Of a stretch of 64,000 nt of DNA, positions 8,179-17,264 are shown piece by piece (positions within the stretch are counted from its first letter, which is position 1; every line of letters starts with the position of its first letter). Source of the stretch: Paludifilum halophilum (GTDB taxonomy: Bacteria; Bacillota; Bacilli; Thermoactinomycetales; DSM-45169); assembly GCF_002245355.1 (NCBI RefSeq), contig NZ_NOWF01000008.1, positions 151,639-215,638 on the forward strand. The letters run 5' to 3'. Made by a program: the position numbers and the translations under genes. The notes below the pieces were generated by a model. That model had not been told where the DNA came from, did no database searches, and was given only the letters and a program-made list of their open reading frames with translations.

Positions 8179-9099
8179 TTGGCCAGTGTGCGATCGAGTG
8201 AAGAATCCGGGGAACGGATGTTGCTTCGACCACAACAACCTTATTCCTACGAGGAGACGATCCGCAGGCTCGTTTCCTTTGAAAAGACGGCTTACCGAAG
8301 TGAGGGCGGAAAACTGTACCGTACGTTGCGGTTATCCAAACGTCCGGTTGTCGTGGAACTGGAATGGGAGGAAGAGAAATCCGCTTTGGCGGCGACAGTG
8401 GATACCGAACTCGATGATCGGGAGCGGATGGATCTGGAACGGATCTTGCGGCGAATGTTTTCTTTGGACGTCAATCTCGCTCCTTTTTATGAGAGCATAA
8501 AAATGGAGCCCCGATTGGCCCAAGTGGTCGAAGAGCGCAAGGGACTCCATTTCGTACTGGATCCTACCCTTTATGAGTGCCTTATCAAAACGATCATCGG
8601 ACAGCAACTAAATATGGCTTTTGCCGCTAAATTGGTTGACCGACTGATCCACCTCGCTGGAGAACGGCTGGAAAGGGCCGGGGAAGTACTCGCCGTCTTT
8701 CCCACACCGGAGCAAGTGGCCCGTCTTCGTTATGAAGATTTGCAGGCGTTGCAGTTCAATCGGCGTAAGGCGGAATACGTGATTGACCTGTCCCGTCGCA
8801 TCGCGGAAGGAAAGTTGAATTTGGACGAACTCCATCGACTGGAGGACCAGGAGGTGGTGGGGCGTCTGCTTCCGTTACGAGGGATCGGTCGCTGGACAGC
8901 GGAGTGTTTACTTCTCTTCGGGATGGGGCGGCCCAATCTTCTTCCGGCGGCGGACATCGGTTTGAGAAATGCGGTTCGCAGGGTGTACGAACTGGATGCG
9001 CAGCCGACGGAGAAAGAAGTTCGGCAGATGGGAGAGGCGTGGTCACCTTGGCGGAGTTATGCTACCTTTTATCTGTGGGATACTCTGAGTGGGCAGTGA
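8179..9099 (+). CDS. DNA-3-methyladenine glycosylase II (AlkA-like)
   Basis: 306 residues in two parts: an N-terminal AlkA-type region (to about residue 110) and a HhH-GPD glycosylase core. The core has the helix-hairpin-helix LPLRGIGRWTAECLLLFGMG and the catalytic Asp in PAADIGLRNA. It excises alkylated bases such as 3-methyladenine in base-excision repair. The start is TTG 8179, with GGGAGGTG about 8 nt upstream. It is monocistronic. The AlkA class is preferred over endonuclease III because no iron-sulfur cysteine cluster is present. Confidence 0.85.
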   Translation: MASVRSSEESGERMLLRPQQPYSYEETIRRLVSFEKTAYRSEGGKLYRTLRLSKRPVVVELEWEEEKSALAATVDTELDDRERMDLERILRRMFSLDVNLAPFYESIKMEPRLAQVVEERKGLHFVLDPTLYECLIKTIIGQQLNMAFAAKLVDRLIHLAGERLERAGEVLAVFPTPEQVARLRYEDLQALQFNRRKAEYVIDLSRRIAEGKLNLDELHRLEDQEVVGRLLPLRGIGRWTAECLLLFGMGRPNLLPAADIGLRNAVRRVYELDAQPTEKEVRQMGEAWSPWRSYATFYLWDTLSGQ

Positions 9100-9126
9100 A
9101 GGAGAAAAAGTTCGTGTCAATCGGGA

Positions 9127-9348
9127 TCAGGTCCGCTCCAGCTCCCGTTTGTACCGGTTCAGCAGTTCTTGAGCCTTCGATGCGTCCTCTTTGGGGACGA
9201 GTAGCTGATAGGCGGTGACATGCTTTTTGCGTTTCACTTTCAGCTCACTGTAGATGTGACTTTGCTCCAGGCGGTTGCGCAAAGAGTAGACCACCCGAGG
9301 CGTACCGTAGGACTGGTGTACTACCGTCATGCCTCCTAGGAAAAACAT
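9127..9348 (-). CDS. Small conserved-looking protein, function unknown
   Basis: 73 residues, basic, ending AQELLNRYKRELERT. The pattern of a short beta-rich start (MTVVHQSYGTPRVVYSLRNRLEQ) and a final helix resembles small DUF2007-like signal-transducing proteins, but this is not firm. ATG 9348 is preferred because GAGGTG lies 6 nt upstream on the minus strand; the ATG at 9372 has a much weaker site. It is divergent from the 49-residue gene at 9545. Confidence 0.55.
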   Translation of the reverse strand: MFFLGGMTVVHQSYGTPRVVYSLRNRLEQSHIYSELKVKRKKHVTAYQLLVPKEDASKAQELLNRYKRELERT

Positions 9349-9484
9349 CTTTTTCACCTCTACTGTGCTCATTCCCTTTTTATCCGGTGTTCACACCTGG
9401 ATATGGGATCCATGGGAATCCCGTAATTAGACTATGAATTCTGACAAATAAGGTGATTAAAAAACCGATTTCTTTACATTGATG

Positions 9485-9512
9485 TTACATGATTTTCTTC
9501 GTGTTGTAAAAT
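9485..9512 (+). promoter_or_regulatory. Promoter of the 49-residue protein gene
   Basis: TTACAT, 16-nt spacer, TAAAAT. Confidence 0.5.
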
Positions 9513-9544
9513 CATTGTGAGTGTGTAAAAAGGAGGAGGTCTAG

Positions 9545-9694
9545 ATGGCCCGAAAGCAGAAAAAAAAGAAACCGGTTCGTGAAGTGGACCCGAATAAAGT
9601 ATTGTCCCGCGATTTGCAAAGAGTAGCGTTGTGGACAGGGATTTCGGTCGTACTGACAGGGGCTTTCGCCCTCGTCATCGAGAATCTGCGCTAG
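9545..9694 (+). CDS. Small basic single-pass membrane protein, 49 residues
   Basis: ATG at 9545 follows a near-perfect GGAGGAGG site, and the frame runs to TAG at 9692-9694. The N-terminus is strongly basic (MARKQKKKKPVREVDP) and one hydrophobic segment (VALWTGISVVLTGAFALVI) spans about residues 27-45. No function can be named; a small membrane-anchored, perhaps spore-related, protein is possible. The TAG stop is part of the CTAG flanking mobile element A2. Confidence 0.65.
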   Translation: MARKQKKKKPVREVDPNKVLSRDLQRVALWTGISVVLTGAFALVIENLR

Positions 9695-9888
9695 TGCCCC
9701 ATCAGGGAACCAAGTTGGGAGGGTGGTAGGCCGGCGTAGATCCTTTGCACTCAGGAGAGCACAAGTCTCGCCAAGGTCGCTCCGCTTCCCGGTCTCACTA
9801 TGCGTTTTTTGCAAGAGATCGGAGAAGACTTACCAGCCCGACCACCCCCAGCAAGGGATCAAACAGATAAAAGTTTCCAGAAGGGGCA
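9695..9888 (+). mobile_element. Palindromic mobile element, family A copy 2 (A2)
   Basis: 194 bp, the same length as A1 and nearly identical in sequence. It begins TGCCCC and ends GGGGCA, with CTAG on both sides (9691-9694 and 9889-9892). The internal GGGAGGGTGGT pairs with ACCACCCCC near the right end. There is no coding capacity. Confidence 0.85.
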
Positions 9889-9898
9889 CTAGAAACTT

Positions 9899-9930
9899 AA
9901 GAAGGCCGGGTTGGACCCTAGCCTTCTTTT
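9899..9930. terminator. Terminator between A2 and mscS (works for the minus-strand gene and reads on plus)
   Basis: AAGAAGGC pairs with GCCTTCTT and is followed by a T run on the plus strand. The A run on the left gives a weaker T run for the minus-strand MscS gene. Confidence 0.7.
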
Positions 9931-9931
9931 T

Positions 9932-10861
9932 TTAGCTCTTTTCCCGATCTGACATCGGGAATGGATGCTCCCGGGAATCAAAGATTCGGCGGGGATAAGC
10001 GATTTCGATCTGTTGGTCCGCAAAGGTGCGGACGATGGTTTTTCGAGTTTCCCGCTCAATCATCCAATGCTCCTCCGGGGTACAGATACCGGTCAATGTG
10101 TATTCCACCCCGTCCCGCTGAATGTTGGTGACCCCGTAAAGGCTGAAAGGTTCGATCACGTAAGGGGCAAATCGGCGGCTCATGTCTTCGCAGATACGGT
10201 GCAATGTGTTTTGCACGTGTTCCTGGTCGGCTTCGTAGGGGACGGTCACCGCAATCAGTGGTCGCATGCGTTCCCGATAATAGTTGGTTACCTGGGAAAT
10301 TTCCCCGTTGGAAAGATAATGGAGCCGTTGATTGAATTCCCGAACCTTGGTGATCCTCAGCCCGATTTCCTCAACGGTCCCTTCGATATTTCCGTTGATT
10401 TGTACGTAGTCGCCCACTTCCATCTGGTTGTCGAAGATAATGAAAAAGCCGGTAATGATATCTCTAACTAGGTTCTGTGCACCAAAGCCGACTGCCAGAC
10501 CGACAATTCCCGCACCGGCCAATATCGGGCCGATTTCGATCCCTACTTTTTCCAGAATCGTGATGGCCGCAATAAAATAGATCGCGTAACGGGCTGTCGA
10601 TTTGATCAGGCGTGCCAGCGTTTTTCCCCGTTTTTCCTCGAACCGGCTGAGGTTGAGCACGCGATCCACCAACCGCCCTACATACCGCAGGGCGAGGTAT
10701 GTCAGAAAGATAATAAGAACGATTTGCCCGAAGGGAACCAGTATGTGCTCCCAAAAGGGTTCCCAAAGTTTTTGGGAGGGGTCGTCCACGATTGCTTCCG
10801 CTTTTTTCTGCATGTCCTCCATATTTTGTACCAGTTCAGCAGCGGAAGAAAGCCATTTCAT
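9932..10861 (-). CDS. Small-conductance mechanosensitive channel, MscS family
   Basis: 309 residues. A hydrophobic N-terminal segment (VLIIFLTYLALRYVG) is followed by the pore helix, rich in Gly and Ala (IGPILAGAGIVGLAVGFGAQNLVRDIITGFFI), which is diagnostic for MscS. Then come the beta domain (EVGDYVQINGNIEGTVEEIGLR) and the alpha-beta C-terminus. It opens under membrane tension during osmotic downshock. ATG 10861 has GAGGGTG 7 nt upstream, better than TTG 10867. It has its own promoter. Confidence 0.9.
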   Translation of the reverse strand: MKWLSSAAELVQNMEDMQKKAEAIVDDPSQKLWEPFWEHILVPFGQIVLIIFLTYLALRYVGRLVDRVLNLSRFEEKRGKTLARLIKSTARYAIYFIAAITILEKVGIEIGPILAGAGIVGLAVGFGAQNLVRDIITGFFIIFDNQMEVGDYVQINGNIEGTVEEIGLRITKVREFNQRLHYLSNGEISQVTNYYRERMRPLIAVTVPYEADQEHVQNTLHRICEDMSRRFAPYVIEPFSLYGVTNIQRDGVEYTLTGICTPEEHWMIERETRKTIVRTFADQQIEIAYPRRIFDSREHPFPMSDREKS

Positions 10862-11360
10862 ATTCAAGCACCCTCTTCATCAGTGAATCGATGTTAGCGT
10901 CGTTTCGCCACCCCGGCCATTGGACAAAAACCGTTTGAATCTTTTTTGACGGTTTGTTTCCTTGCGTCCTTAGTGACCGTTTCTGCGGCCTAAACATTTC
11001 CCATTATACCACTGAATTCATTCCCTATATAAAGGGTCACTTTTTTCTTAAACGGGTCGATCCTTTTTTGGTAAACTGAATCGAAAGGAGTATTTTTTCC
11101 CATAAAGAGAAAAAGCGCGGGATGTCGATCTTTGATCGGGAGGAGCGGCTCCGGTTCATTTTCTGTGTAAGGGGAAAGGCAGGAGATTTCCCTAATCCAA
11201 AAGAAATAATTTCATGTTACTATGATGTTCTCTTCCGTTCCGATTCATATAATGGAGGAGGAGAGAGTCCGTTCTGTTGATCCTACCATGGTGGGAAAGA
11301 GGTGCCATGATCCTTTCGGGACCGGGTGCGGGAGCCTGCAACTAAGGGGCGTATGAAACG
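10862..11360. other. Divergent intergenic region between mscS and the beta-propeller gene
   Basis: About 500 bp with no supported gene. On the minus strand, TGGTATAAT (complement of 11003-11011) is an extended -10 for mscS. On the plus strand, TATAAT at 11248-11253 is the best -10 for the gene at 11361; its -35 is weak. A GGAGGAGGAGAG tract near 11254 has no open frame after it. The long leader (about 100 nt) before 11361 shows no riboswitch that I recognise. Confidence 0.4.
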
Positions 11361-12806
11361 ATGCGGCAAAACCATGGGATCGGGGAAAAAATTTCCGAAA
11401 AATGGCGGATTTTCACCGACCTGCCGGCAGGGCGAAACCGATGGTTGCTATTCATGGGGTTGGCTTTGGTCTTGGTCGGGTTTTTTTGGACGGTTTGGTA
11501 CCTTGGACAAGATGATTCTTCTCCCGAGGTTTTAAAAGAAGCCGTCTTTTCCAAAATCGTCCCCTATTTGTTTCGCAACGAGCGGTTTTATTTCTGGGGC
11601 GAAGTCAATGGCCAAGGCGATTACTATGTGTTCGACCTGAAGAAGGCTCGTCTCCGCAAAGAGGACTGGATCCGTGAGTACGGGGATAATGAAAAGGTCT
11701 ATCGTTTGAACGACCGGTATACACTCGATATCCAAACCCGAAACGGATCCCGGTCCCTTCTGCTGGAAGACAGCTCCGGGAACAGAAAGAGAGTGACCGA
11801 TCATCTGCCGCAGGGAAAACAACCTCTGTCGATTGCCGAATCGGGGGAGGCCTTTGTTTATGCCGAAGAAGCCGGTGGGAAGGTGGACCTGTATCTGTAC
11901 CGGATCGGGACGAAGGATCCCGTGGCTTTGTCGCAAAGCGTCTCACCCGATCAGCTGGAACGGCCCCGTTGGGTACAGTGGTCCGGCGACGGGAAATATG
12001 TCCTGGTGAGCGGACGATGGGTCTATCGAGTCAAAGACGGCGGTTTGGAACGAACCCTTCCCGGGACGGGCGGAACTTGGTCGCCGCAAGGGGACAGGCT
12101 GGCCTACATCGGCTCGGAAGGGAAAGACAAGCCCTCGGAGGAGGACTTTCCCACAGAACGGACCTCGCCGCGGGGGAAGAAGGTGGTGTTGTGGAACGCC
12201 GGGACGGGGGATGAGCGGGTCATCTTCCGGGCGGAGTCCGAGCAGTGGGTCGTCCGGGAAGTCGCCTGGGATCCTGAAGGAAGGTATCTGGCATTTCCCA
12301 CCGGAAAACAGGAGAAGGATGAAACCACCTTTGAGGAGATCCATGTGATGGACGGGAAGGCCTTTCATTATGTGGAGAGCGAACAAAATCTGATGCCGAC
12401 CCGGTTAGAAAATATGCTTTTGAGTAAAGGCGGAAATTATCTTTCTTATTCCGTCAATGGAATTCTCAAACTGATTAATTTGAACACCCAAGAATCGAGG
12501 GTTTATGACGTGTATACCCAGGAAGAACAGGATCAGACGGAGTATATCCGTTACGATCCCGGCGGGGTATGGTTGGGGCAAACGCATGCCATTTTATATG
12601 TCGCGGATAACATGGAAGAAAAACAAGTTTATCGGACTCCTCTCCAGATCACCGGTTTTTACTTGTCTTCCCGACGCGACAAACTCTTAGTGATAGAAGA
12701 GTTGACCGAAGGACAAAAATTGAGGCTGATTCGCCTCCAATCGGAAAAAACATCCCCCTCCACCAAAGACACCAGAGATGGGAGCAGAGAGGAGGCGGCG
12801 GAATGA
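11361..12806 (+). CDS. Membrane-anchored beta-propeller (TolB-like) protein
   Basis: 481 residues. A single transmembrane anchor lies at about residues 27-46 (RWLLFMGLALVLVGFFWTVWYL), and the rest is extracytoplasmic. Repeated W-x-G-DGKY and WDPEGRYLAF stretches (for example WVQWSGDGKYVLVSG, WSPQGDRLAYIG, VAWDPEGRYLAF) are typical of WD40/TolB propeller blades. No catalytic signature is seen; protein or ligand binding at the cell surface is an inference. It overlaps mutY by 4 bases (ATGA), so the two are co-transcribed. Confidence 0.7.
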   Translation: MRQNHGIGEKISEKWRIFTDLPAGRNRWLLFMGLALVLVGFFWTVWYLGQDDSSPEVLKEAVFSKIVPYLFRNERFYFWGEVNGQGDYYVFDLKKARLRKEDWIREYGDNEKVYRLNDRYTLDIQTRNGSRSLLLEDSSGNRKRVTDHLPQGKQPLSIAESGEAFVYAEEAGGKVDLYLYRIGTKDPVALSQSVSPDQLERPRWVQWSGDGKYVLVSGRWVYRVKDGGLERTLPGTGGTWSPQGDRLAYIGSEGKDKPSEEDFPTERTSPRGKKVVLWNAGTGDERVIFRAESEQWVVREVAWDPEGRYLAFPTGKQEKDETTFEEIHVMDGKAFHYVESEQNLMPTRLENMLLSKGGNYLSYSVNGILKLINLNTQESRVYDVYTQEEQDQTEYIRYDPGGVWLGQTHAILYVADNMEEKQVYRTPLQITGFYLSSRRDKLLVIEELTEGQKLRLIRLQSEKTSPSTKDTRDGSREEAAE

Positions 12807-13933
12807 ACCGGAAAGCGACGGAATCGGTCCCCCTTCCGGAGGAGGGCTGGGTGGAAGCGGTCCGGAGAAAATTGTTGAACTGGTACGATGAAAACAAACG
12901 CGAACTCCCCTGGCGCCAGAACAAGGATCCTTACCGGATTTGGGTATCGGAAATCATGTTGCAACAAACCCGTGTCGATACGGTGATTCCCTACTACGAG
13001 CGGTTTATGGAGTCTTTCCCCACTCTGAATCGACTTGCGGAAGCGGAGGAAGAGTCGGTGATCAAAGCCTGGGAAGGACTGGGTTATTATTCTCGGGCTC
13101 GCAACCTGCATACGGCGGTCAAAGAGGTGGCCGCCACCTACGGCGGGGAAATTCCCCGGGATCCGGAGGAGATATCCAGCCTGAAGGGGGTGGGTAACTA
13201 TACCGCCGGAGCCATTCTGAGTATTGCCTACGACCAGCCGGTTCCCGCGGTGGACGGGAACGTGATGAGGGTGTTTTCCCGGTGGTTCGCCTTACAGGAC
13301 GATGTGGCCAAGCTGTCGACGCGAAGGAAAATGGAAACGATCGCCCGCCATGTCATTTCCGAGGAGCGGCCCGGCGATTTCAATCAGGCGCTGATGGAGC
13401 TGGGTGCTTTAGTCTGCAGTCCTCTGTCCCCCTCTTGCGACATTTGCCCCGTCCAGGAGCATTGTCAGGCGAGGAAAGAAGGGGTGCAAGCGGAACTGCC
13501 GGTGAAAAAGAAGGCGAAACCCCCGGTTCCGTCAGAAGTGTCCTTTGGATATATCCGGCACGGGGATCGGATTCTGATTCAGCGGCGGCCGAAAGAAGGG
13601 TTGCTGGCGGGAATGTGGGGATTGCCTTCATCGGAACGGAAAAAAGGGGAAGTCGTTCCCGGAGAAACCCTTAAACAGGACCTGTTCGACCAGGGACTGG
13701 AGGTGGAGCTTGGTGCCGCTTTGGGGGAGATGGAACATGTTTTCAGCCATCGCCGGTGGTGGATCACTGTTGTAGAGGGTGAACTTCCCTCTCCGCCGGA
13801 ATGTTTGCCTGAAGGGTATGAGTGGGTGAAAGAAGGGGAGTGGGATACTCTCGCCCTTCCCAATGTATACCGAAAAGCGTTGGAACGGGTGGCGGACCGG
13901 TCACGGTCGTGGATTCAGGGACGGTTGTTTTAA
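12803..13933 (+). CDS. mutY: A/G-specific adenine DNA glycosylase MutY
   Basis: 376 residues. The HhH-GPD core has the catalytic Glu region SEIMLQQTRVDTV, the helix-hairpin-helix LKGVGNYTAGAI and the catalytic Asp in VPAVDGNVMRVF. The iron-sulfur cluster is complete (C-x6-C-x2-C-x5-C in CSPLSPSCDICPVQEHC). The C-terminal NUDIX-like domain (GDRILIQRRPKEGLLAGMWGLP) that reads 8-oxoguanine is present. It removes adenine mispaired with 8-oxoG. ATG 12803 overlaps the stop of the preceding gene. Confidence 0.95.
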   Translation: MNRKATESVPLPEEGWVEAVRRKLLNWYDENKRELPWRQNKDPYRIWVSEIMLQQTRVDTVIPYYERFMESFPTLNRLAEAEEESVIKAWEGLGYYSRARNLHTAVKEVAATYGGEIPRDPEEISSLKGVGNYTAGAILSIAYDQPVPAVDGNVMRVFSRWFALQDDVAKLSTRRKMETIARHVISEERPGDFNQALMELGALVCSPLSPSCDICPVQEHCQARKEGVQAELPVKKKAKPPVPSEVSFGYIRHGDRILIQRRPKEGLLAGMWGLPSSERKKGEVVPGETLKQDLFDQGLEVELGAALGEMEHVFSHRRWWITVVEGELPSPPECLPEGYEWVKEGEWDTLALPNVYRKALERVADRSRSWIQGRLF

Positions 13934-14051
13934 GAACATGTCCGGTTATTCAAGTTTCTATGATAGTTGAATCCAGGCATTTGTCGCGGGAAACCCGTCC
14001 GCCTTCAATCGGGCGGTCGGGGAAAGAGATACCGAAGGGGAGAGAGGACCC

Positions 14052-15323
14052 GTGGAAGAAAATAAACGGCATCAATCGCTGGAGTCCGAGGGGGAAAAAG
14101 GGTCGCCGGCGACGGAGGAGCCGGGGCTGGAACCGGTGGAAGAGGTGGACGACCGTTCGGAAACGGAATCAGCCGGGAGCGGAAAATTGCGTCAGGCGGG
14201 GGAGTCGATCATTCGCTTTTTTCGTCGGCTTCCCCTGGTTCACCGGATTCCCTTGAGACGTGTCGGACCGCGAAACACTGCCATTGGTGCGGCGGTACTG
14301 ACCCTTCTCCTGTTCGGGGCAGTCTTGGTGATGGCGATGAATACGATTCCCGCTGCTACTAACGCTGATTCGGAAACGATCCGGGAACAGTCGGAGGCGA
14401 CGGAGAAAAAGAAGCCGCCGAAACCGAAGCCTTTAAAGTTGATCCTTACCCATGAGGGAGAAACATGGGAGACCGATTTGCGGAAAATGGGGTTTGATGG
14501 AAAGGAAAACGAGGATTTTGATCGTGAAAAACTGAAAGATTGGCTGAAGGAAGTGAAGAAGGAAGTGGATCAGCCGGCGGAAAACGCCGAGCTGGAACGC
14601 TTCGGTCAGTCGATTCGCCCTGAACGCGAGGGCACCTTGATGGACCTGGAGGAAATCGAGGACCATTGGATGAACGACTTGTCAGACCGGGTCAATCAAC
14701 CTCAGGAAATCCCTATGGTTCCTGACGAGCCCGAGGTGACGACGGCGGATTTGGAACGGGTGGATGGCAAGCGCATCGGTCGATATACGACATATCTGAA
14801 TCCCGGAAACACCGATCGGACAACGAATGTCCGACTGGCCAGCGAAGCGATCAACAACCGAGTACTTAACCCCGGCGAGGTTTTTTCCTTTAACAAGACG
14901 GTGGGAAAGCGCACCGCCGCTCGGGGATATAAGCCTGCCACGATTATCGTGCGGGGGGAATATAGTGAAGGGCTCGGCGGCGGGATCTGTCAGACATCTT
15001 CCACCCTTTACAACAGCGTTGATGCTGCCGGTCTTGCCGTGATCGCCCGCTTTTCCCACAGCAAGGAAGTCACCTATGTTCCGAAAGGAAGGGATGCCAC
15101 GGTCGCTTGGAACGGTCCCGACTTTCGCTTTCGCAATAATCTCTCGGCACCGATTCTGATCCGATCATTCCTCAAAGGTGGAACGTTAACTGTTGAAATA
15201 TACACGACACCTGAGGCATGGCATAACCCCAGAAAAGTGGAGGGGGCTCCCACGGAAGTGGAGTCGACCACGGATTCCGAACCGAATCAGGCTTCGGAAG
15301 AACTGAACCGGGAGGATGAATAA
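14052..15323 (+). CDS. VanW family protein with membrane anchor
   Basis: 423 residues: an acidic cytoplasmic N-terminus, one transmembrane helix at about 77-96 (TAIGAAVLTLLLFGAVLVMAM), a peptidoglycan-binding-4-like region at about 120-220, and a VanW domain (IGRYTTYLNPGNTDRTTNVR; NPGEVFSFNKTVG; GLGGGICQTSSTLYN). The exact function of VanW proteins is not established; a cell-wall role is inferred. The start is GTG 14052. It lies about 120 bp after mutY with no terminator between, so it may share that transcript. A strong terminator follows. Confidence 0.85.
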   Translation: MEENKRHQSLESEGEKGSPATEEPGLEPVEEVDDRSETESAGSGKLRQAGESIIRFFRRLPLVHRIPLRRVGPRNTAIGAAVLTLLLFGAVLVMAMNTIPAATNADSETIREQSEATEKKKPPKPKPLKLILTHEGETWETDLRKMGFDGKENEDFDREKLKDWLKEVKKEVDQPAENAELERFGQSIRPEREGTLMDLEEIEDHWMNDLSDRVNQPQEIPMVPDEPEVTTADLERVDGKRIGRYTTYLNPGNTDRTTNVRLASEAINNRVLNPGEVFSFNKTVGKRTAARGYKPATIIVRGEYSEGLGGGICQTSSTLYNSVDAAGLAVIARFSHSKEVTYVPKGRDATVAWNGPDFRFRNNLSAPILIRSFLKGGTLTVEIYTTPEAWHNPRKVEGAPTEVESTTDSEPNQASEELNREDE

Positions 15324-15668
15324 CTGGATGAGGCCGAGCTTGACCCTTCACCCGAGATGGAATACCGAAAGCCGCAGCGATGTTTCCGCTGCGGCTTTTG
15401 ATTCGTTCAACCGTTTCGTTTTTGCGGGGCATCCTCCGGGTGATCCAGTTCGGCTTTCTCTTCCTCTAGTAAATACTGGGGATATTGCCCATGCTAGATA
15501 AAATCCTTTTAAGTGAATCTTTACCCGTTTAAATCGGGATCGCAGGGAAAAACTAAATGCCGAAACCGATTCCTGATGATCGATATTTCAATTTTTTATA
15601 TTCCGGGACATATACTGAAATTGGGGTTTCCATGCTCGGTTTGGAGCTGGGAGCGGGGAGGGAATACG
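15324..15668. other. Intergenic region between VanW and a membrane-protein gene
   Basis: This stretch holds the bidirectional terminator at 15369-15400 and the ribosome site of the next gene. On the minus strand an open frame ends at TGA 15407-15409, just before the terminator, and its last 30 or so codons look protein-like (..QYPQYLLEEEKAELDHPED..), but it has no start codon in frame. I do not annotate it as a gene. Confidence 0.4.
15369..15400. terminator. Bidirectional terminator after the VanW gene
   Basis: AAGCCGCAGCG pairs perfectly with CGCTGCGGCTT, followed by TTTT. Confidence 0.85.
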
Positions 15669-16412
15669 ATGGATTCGGGGCATCTTCGAATTCGATTTTG
15701 GTATCCATGGCTGGCTAAGAGTGCAGCGGCCATTAATTTGACTGCGGTTGTTTTATCTTTCCTTTTTTTAGTACGTATCGGACATGGATCACTGGGGGAA
15801 CGGATGTCCTACATTGTCTCCAACGAAACCGCCGTGATCTGGTCCTGGGGAAGCGGGATTCTGGCGACTACGACGATGACCGGTATTTTTTGTGTGTTGC
15901 TTTTGGTTTTGGATCAACGATACCGAGCAATTTTACAGATGGCTTTGATGATTTGGATCACGGGAGCCGCTACCGGTATCCTTCACGATCTGATCCAAAT
16001 GACCGTCATCCCTGCCTTATCCCAGCTGTTTCTCCAAGTACCGACGGAAAATTTGGCCCAAACCATCATTCAGTGGGAAAAACTCTTGGTCCGTTGGGCG
16101 GGGGTATTCGGTTTTACCTGTTATGCGATCAGCGGATTGATATATACCGCCGTTATGTTCCGGACGAATCATTTTCCCGATCGGTTGGCCCGATACTCTT
16201 TCGGGGTTTGGACATTTCTTCTTTTGTCGGCCGTATTGGTACGTTGGTTGACTCCTTTTTTTCCATGGATGACAACGTTGTCTCTGCTGGCTCTGGTACC
16301 CTGGTTTTGGCAATTGGGCCGGTATCGTTTCAGCCGAAGGAAGTATGATAAGTGGGGATCATGGTTTCGAGGAGGGATTTCCAATATTTTATACTGCGAT
16401 GAAACAGGGTGA
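15669..16412 (+). CDS. Polytopic membrane protein, function unknown
   Basis: 247 residues with about six hydrophobic segments (for example INLTAVVLSFLFLV; MTGIFCVLLLVL; ALMIWITGAATGIL). No motif tied to a known transporter or enzyme was seen. ATG 15669 is chosen because GGGAGCGGGGAGGG lies just upstream; the longer frame starting at 15513 has no ribosome site and would add a non-hydrophobic tail. No partner gene is adjacent. Confidence 0.6.
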   Translation: MDSGHLRIRFWYPWLAKSAAAINLTAVVLSFLFLVRIGHGSLGERMSYIVSNETAVIWSWGSGILATTTMTGIFCVLLLVLDQRYRAILQMALMIWITGAATGILHDLIQMTVIPALSQLFLQVPTENLAQTIIQWEKLLVRWAGVFGFTCYAISGLIYTAVMFRTNHFPDRLARYSFGVWTFLLLSAVLVRWLTPFFPWMTTLSLLALVPWFWQLGRYRFSRRKYDKWGSWFRGGISNILYCDETG

Positions 16413-16573
16413 TATCCGGCGGAAAGCACTTCAAAGAAAAAGGCAAAAAATCGGCGAATGCGGGAGGTACACCTGTTTCGTAAGCGTTTTCTTCACAAAA
16501 AGATCAAAATTGCATTCTTCCGATCCCATCTAGTAAACTAATAAAACCATCGTCGTAGGAGGATTTTCAGCTT

Positions 16574-17014
16574 ATGAACCTGCGCTCTTTTCAATTATCT
16601 GATGTCCATGCTGTTACATCCATCTGGAGGCTGACGGCGTCCCGGGCGGTCGAGAGGGAAACATTGAAGGTTCTTTCCAAGCAACTGGCCTGTGATCGGG
16701 ACCTAGTCCTTGTGGCCGAGATCGACGACCGGGTCGTCGGGGCGATCGTGGGGACGATGGAGGAGGACACCGGATATTTTTACTGTCTGGCTGTTCACCC
16801 GGACTACCAAGGATGCGGTGTCGGAAGGGAATTGACATCGCTGTTGGAAGAGCGGTTTCACAGTAAGGGTGTCCACCGGATTGAAGTGATGGTGGACGGA
16901 GGGACGGAAAAATTGGTCCCCTTCTATAACCATCTGGGTTACCGGGAAACGCGGTCTTCCGTCTTGGAAAAGAACTGGATGTTTCGCCTTCAGGACAATC
17001 TGGGAACCGTGTAA
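16574..17014 (+). CDS. GNAT family N-acetyltransferase
   Basis: 146 residues. The acetyl-CoA-binding motif A is clear (LAVHPDYQGCGVGRELTSLLEERF), preceded by the beta-bulge strand VVGAIVGTMEEDTGYFYC. RimI-like size. The substrate is not predictable from sequence. AGGAGGA lies 11 nt upstream of the ATG. A hairpin-plus-T-run follows at 17164. Confidence 0.88.
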   Translation: MNLRSFQLSDVHAVTSIWRLTASRAVERETLKVLSKQLACDRDLVLVAEIDDRVVGAIVGTMEEDTGYFYCLAVHPDYQGCGVGRELTSLLEERFHSKGVHRIEVMVDGGTEKLVPFYNHLGYRETRSSVLEKNWMFRLQDNLGTV

Positions 17015-17137
17015 CACAACTGTAAAAGGTGGTCTACTATCGGAACGGATTGATTGACATCTATTTTTTATCACATCCGTGTTAAAGGAAAACACCGTTT
17101 TTTGTAAAGGTTTTATAAACCTTTTTATTAAACAATC

Positions 17138-17152
17138 AATTTTCAGAATCAA
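17138..17152. promoter_or_regulatory. Possible CodY-like box
   Basis: The 15-mer here matches the CodY consensus (AATTTTCWGAAAATT) at its first 11 positions only. It lies about 110 bp upstream of the protease gene, a class often repressed by CodY, and codY is in this window. The match is weak and sits before a terminator. Confidence 0.2.
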
Positions 17153-17163
17153 ACGAACAAAAA

Positions 17164-17192
17164 GAGCCGTCCTGATGGGCGGTCTATTTTTA
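17164..17192 (+). terminator. Probable terminator after the GNAT gene
   Basis: GCCGTCC pairs with GGGCGGT (wobble allowed), followed by CTATTTTT. Confidence 0.6.
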
Positions 17193-17264
17193 TTTAAAAT
17201 GTTCGGAAAAGGAAGGATTATCCTTCCGGGCTGACTAATTCTTCTGTAAGGAGGTGGATCCATC

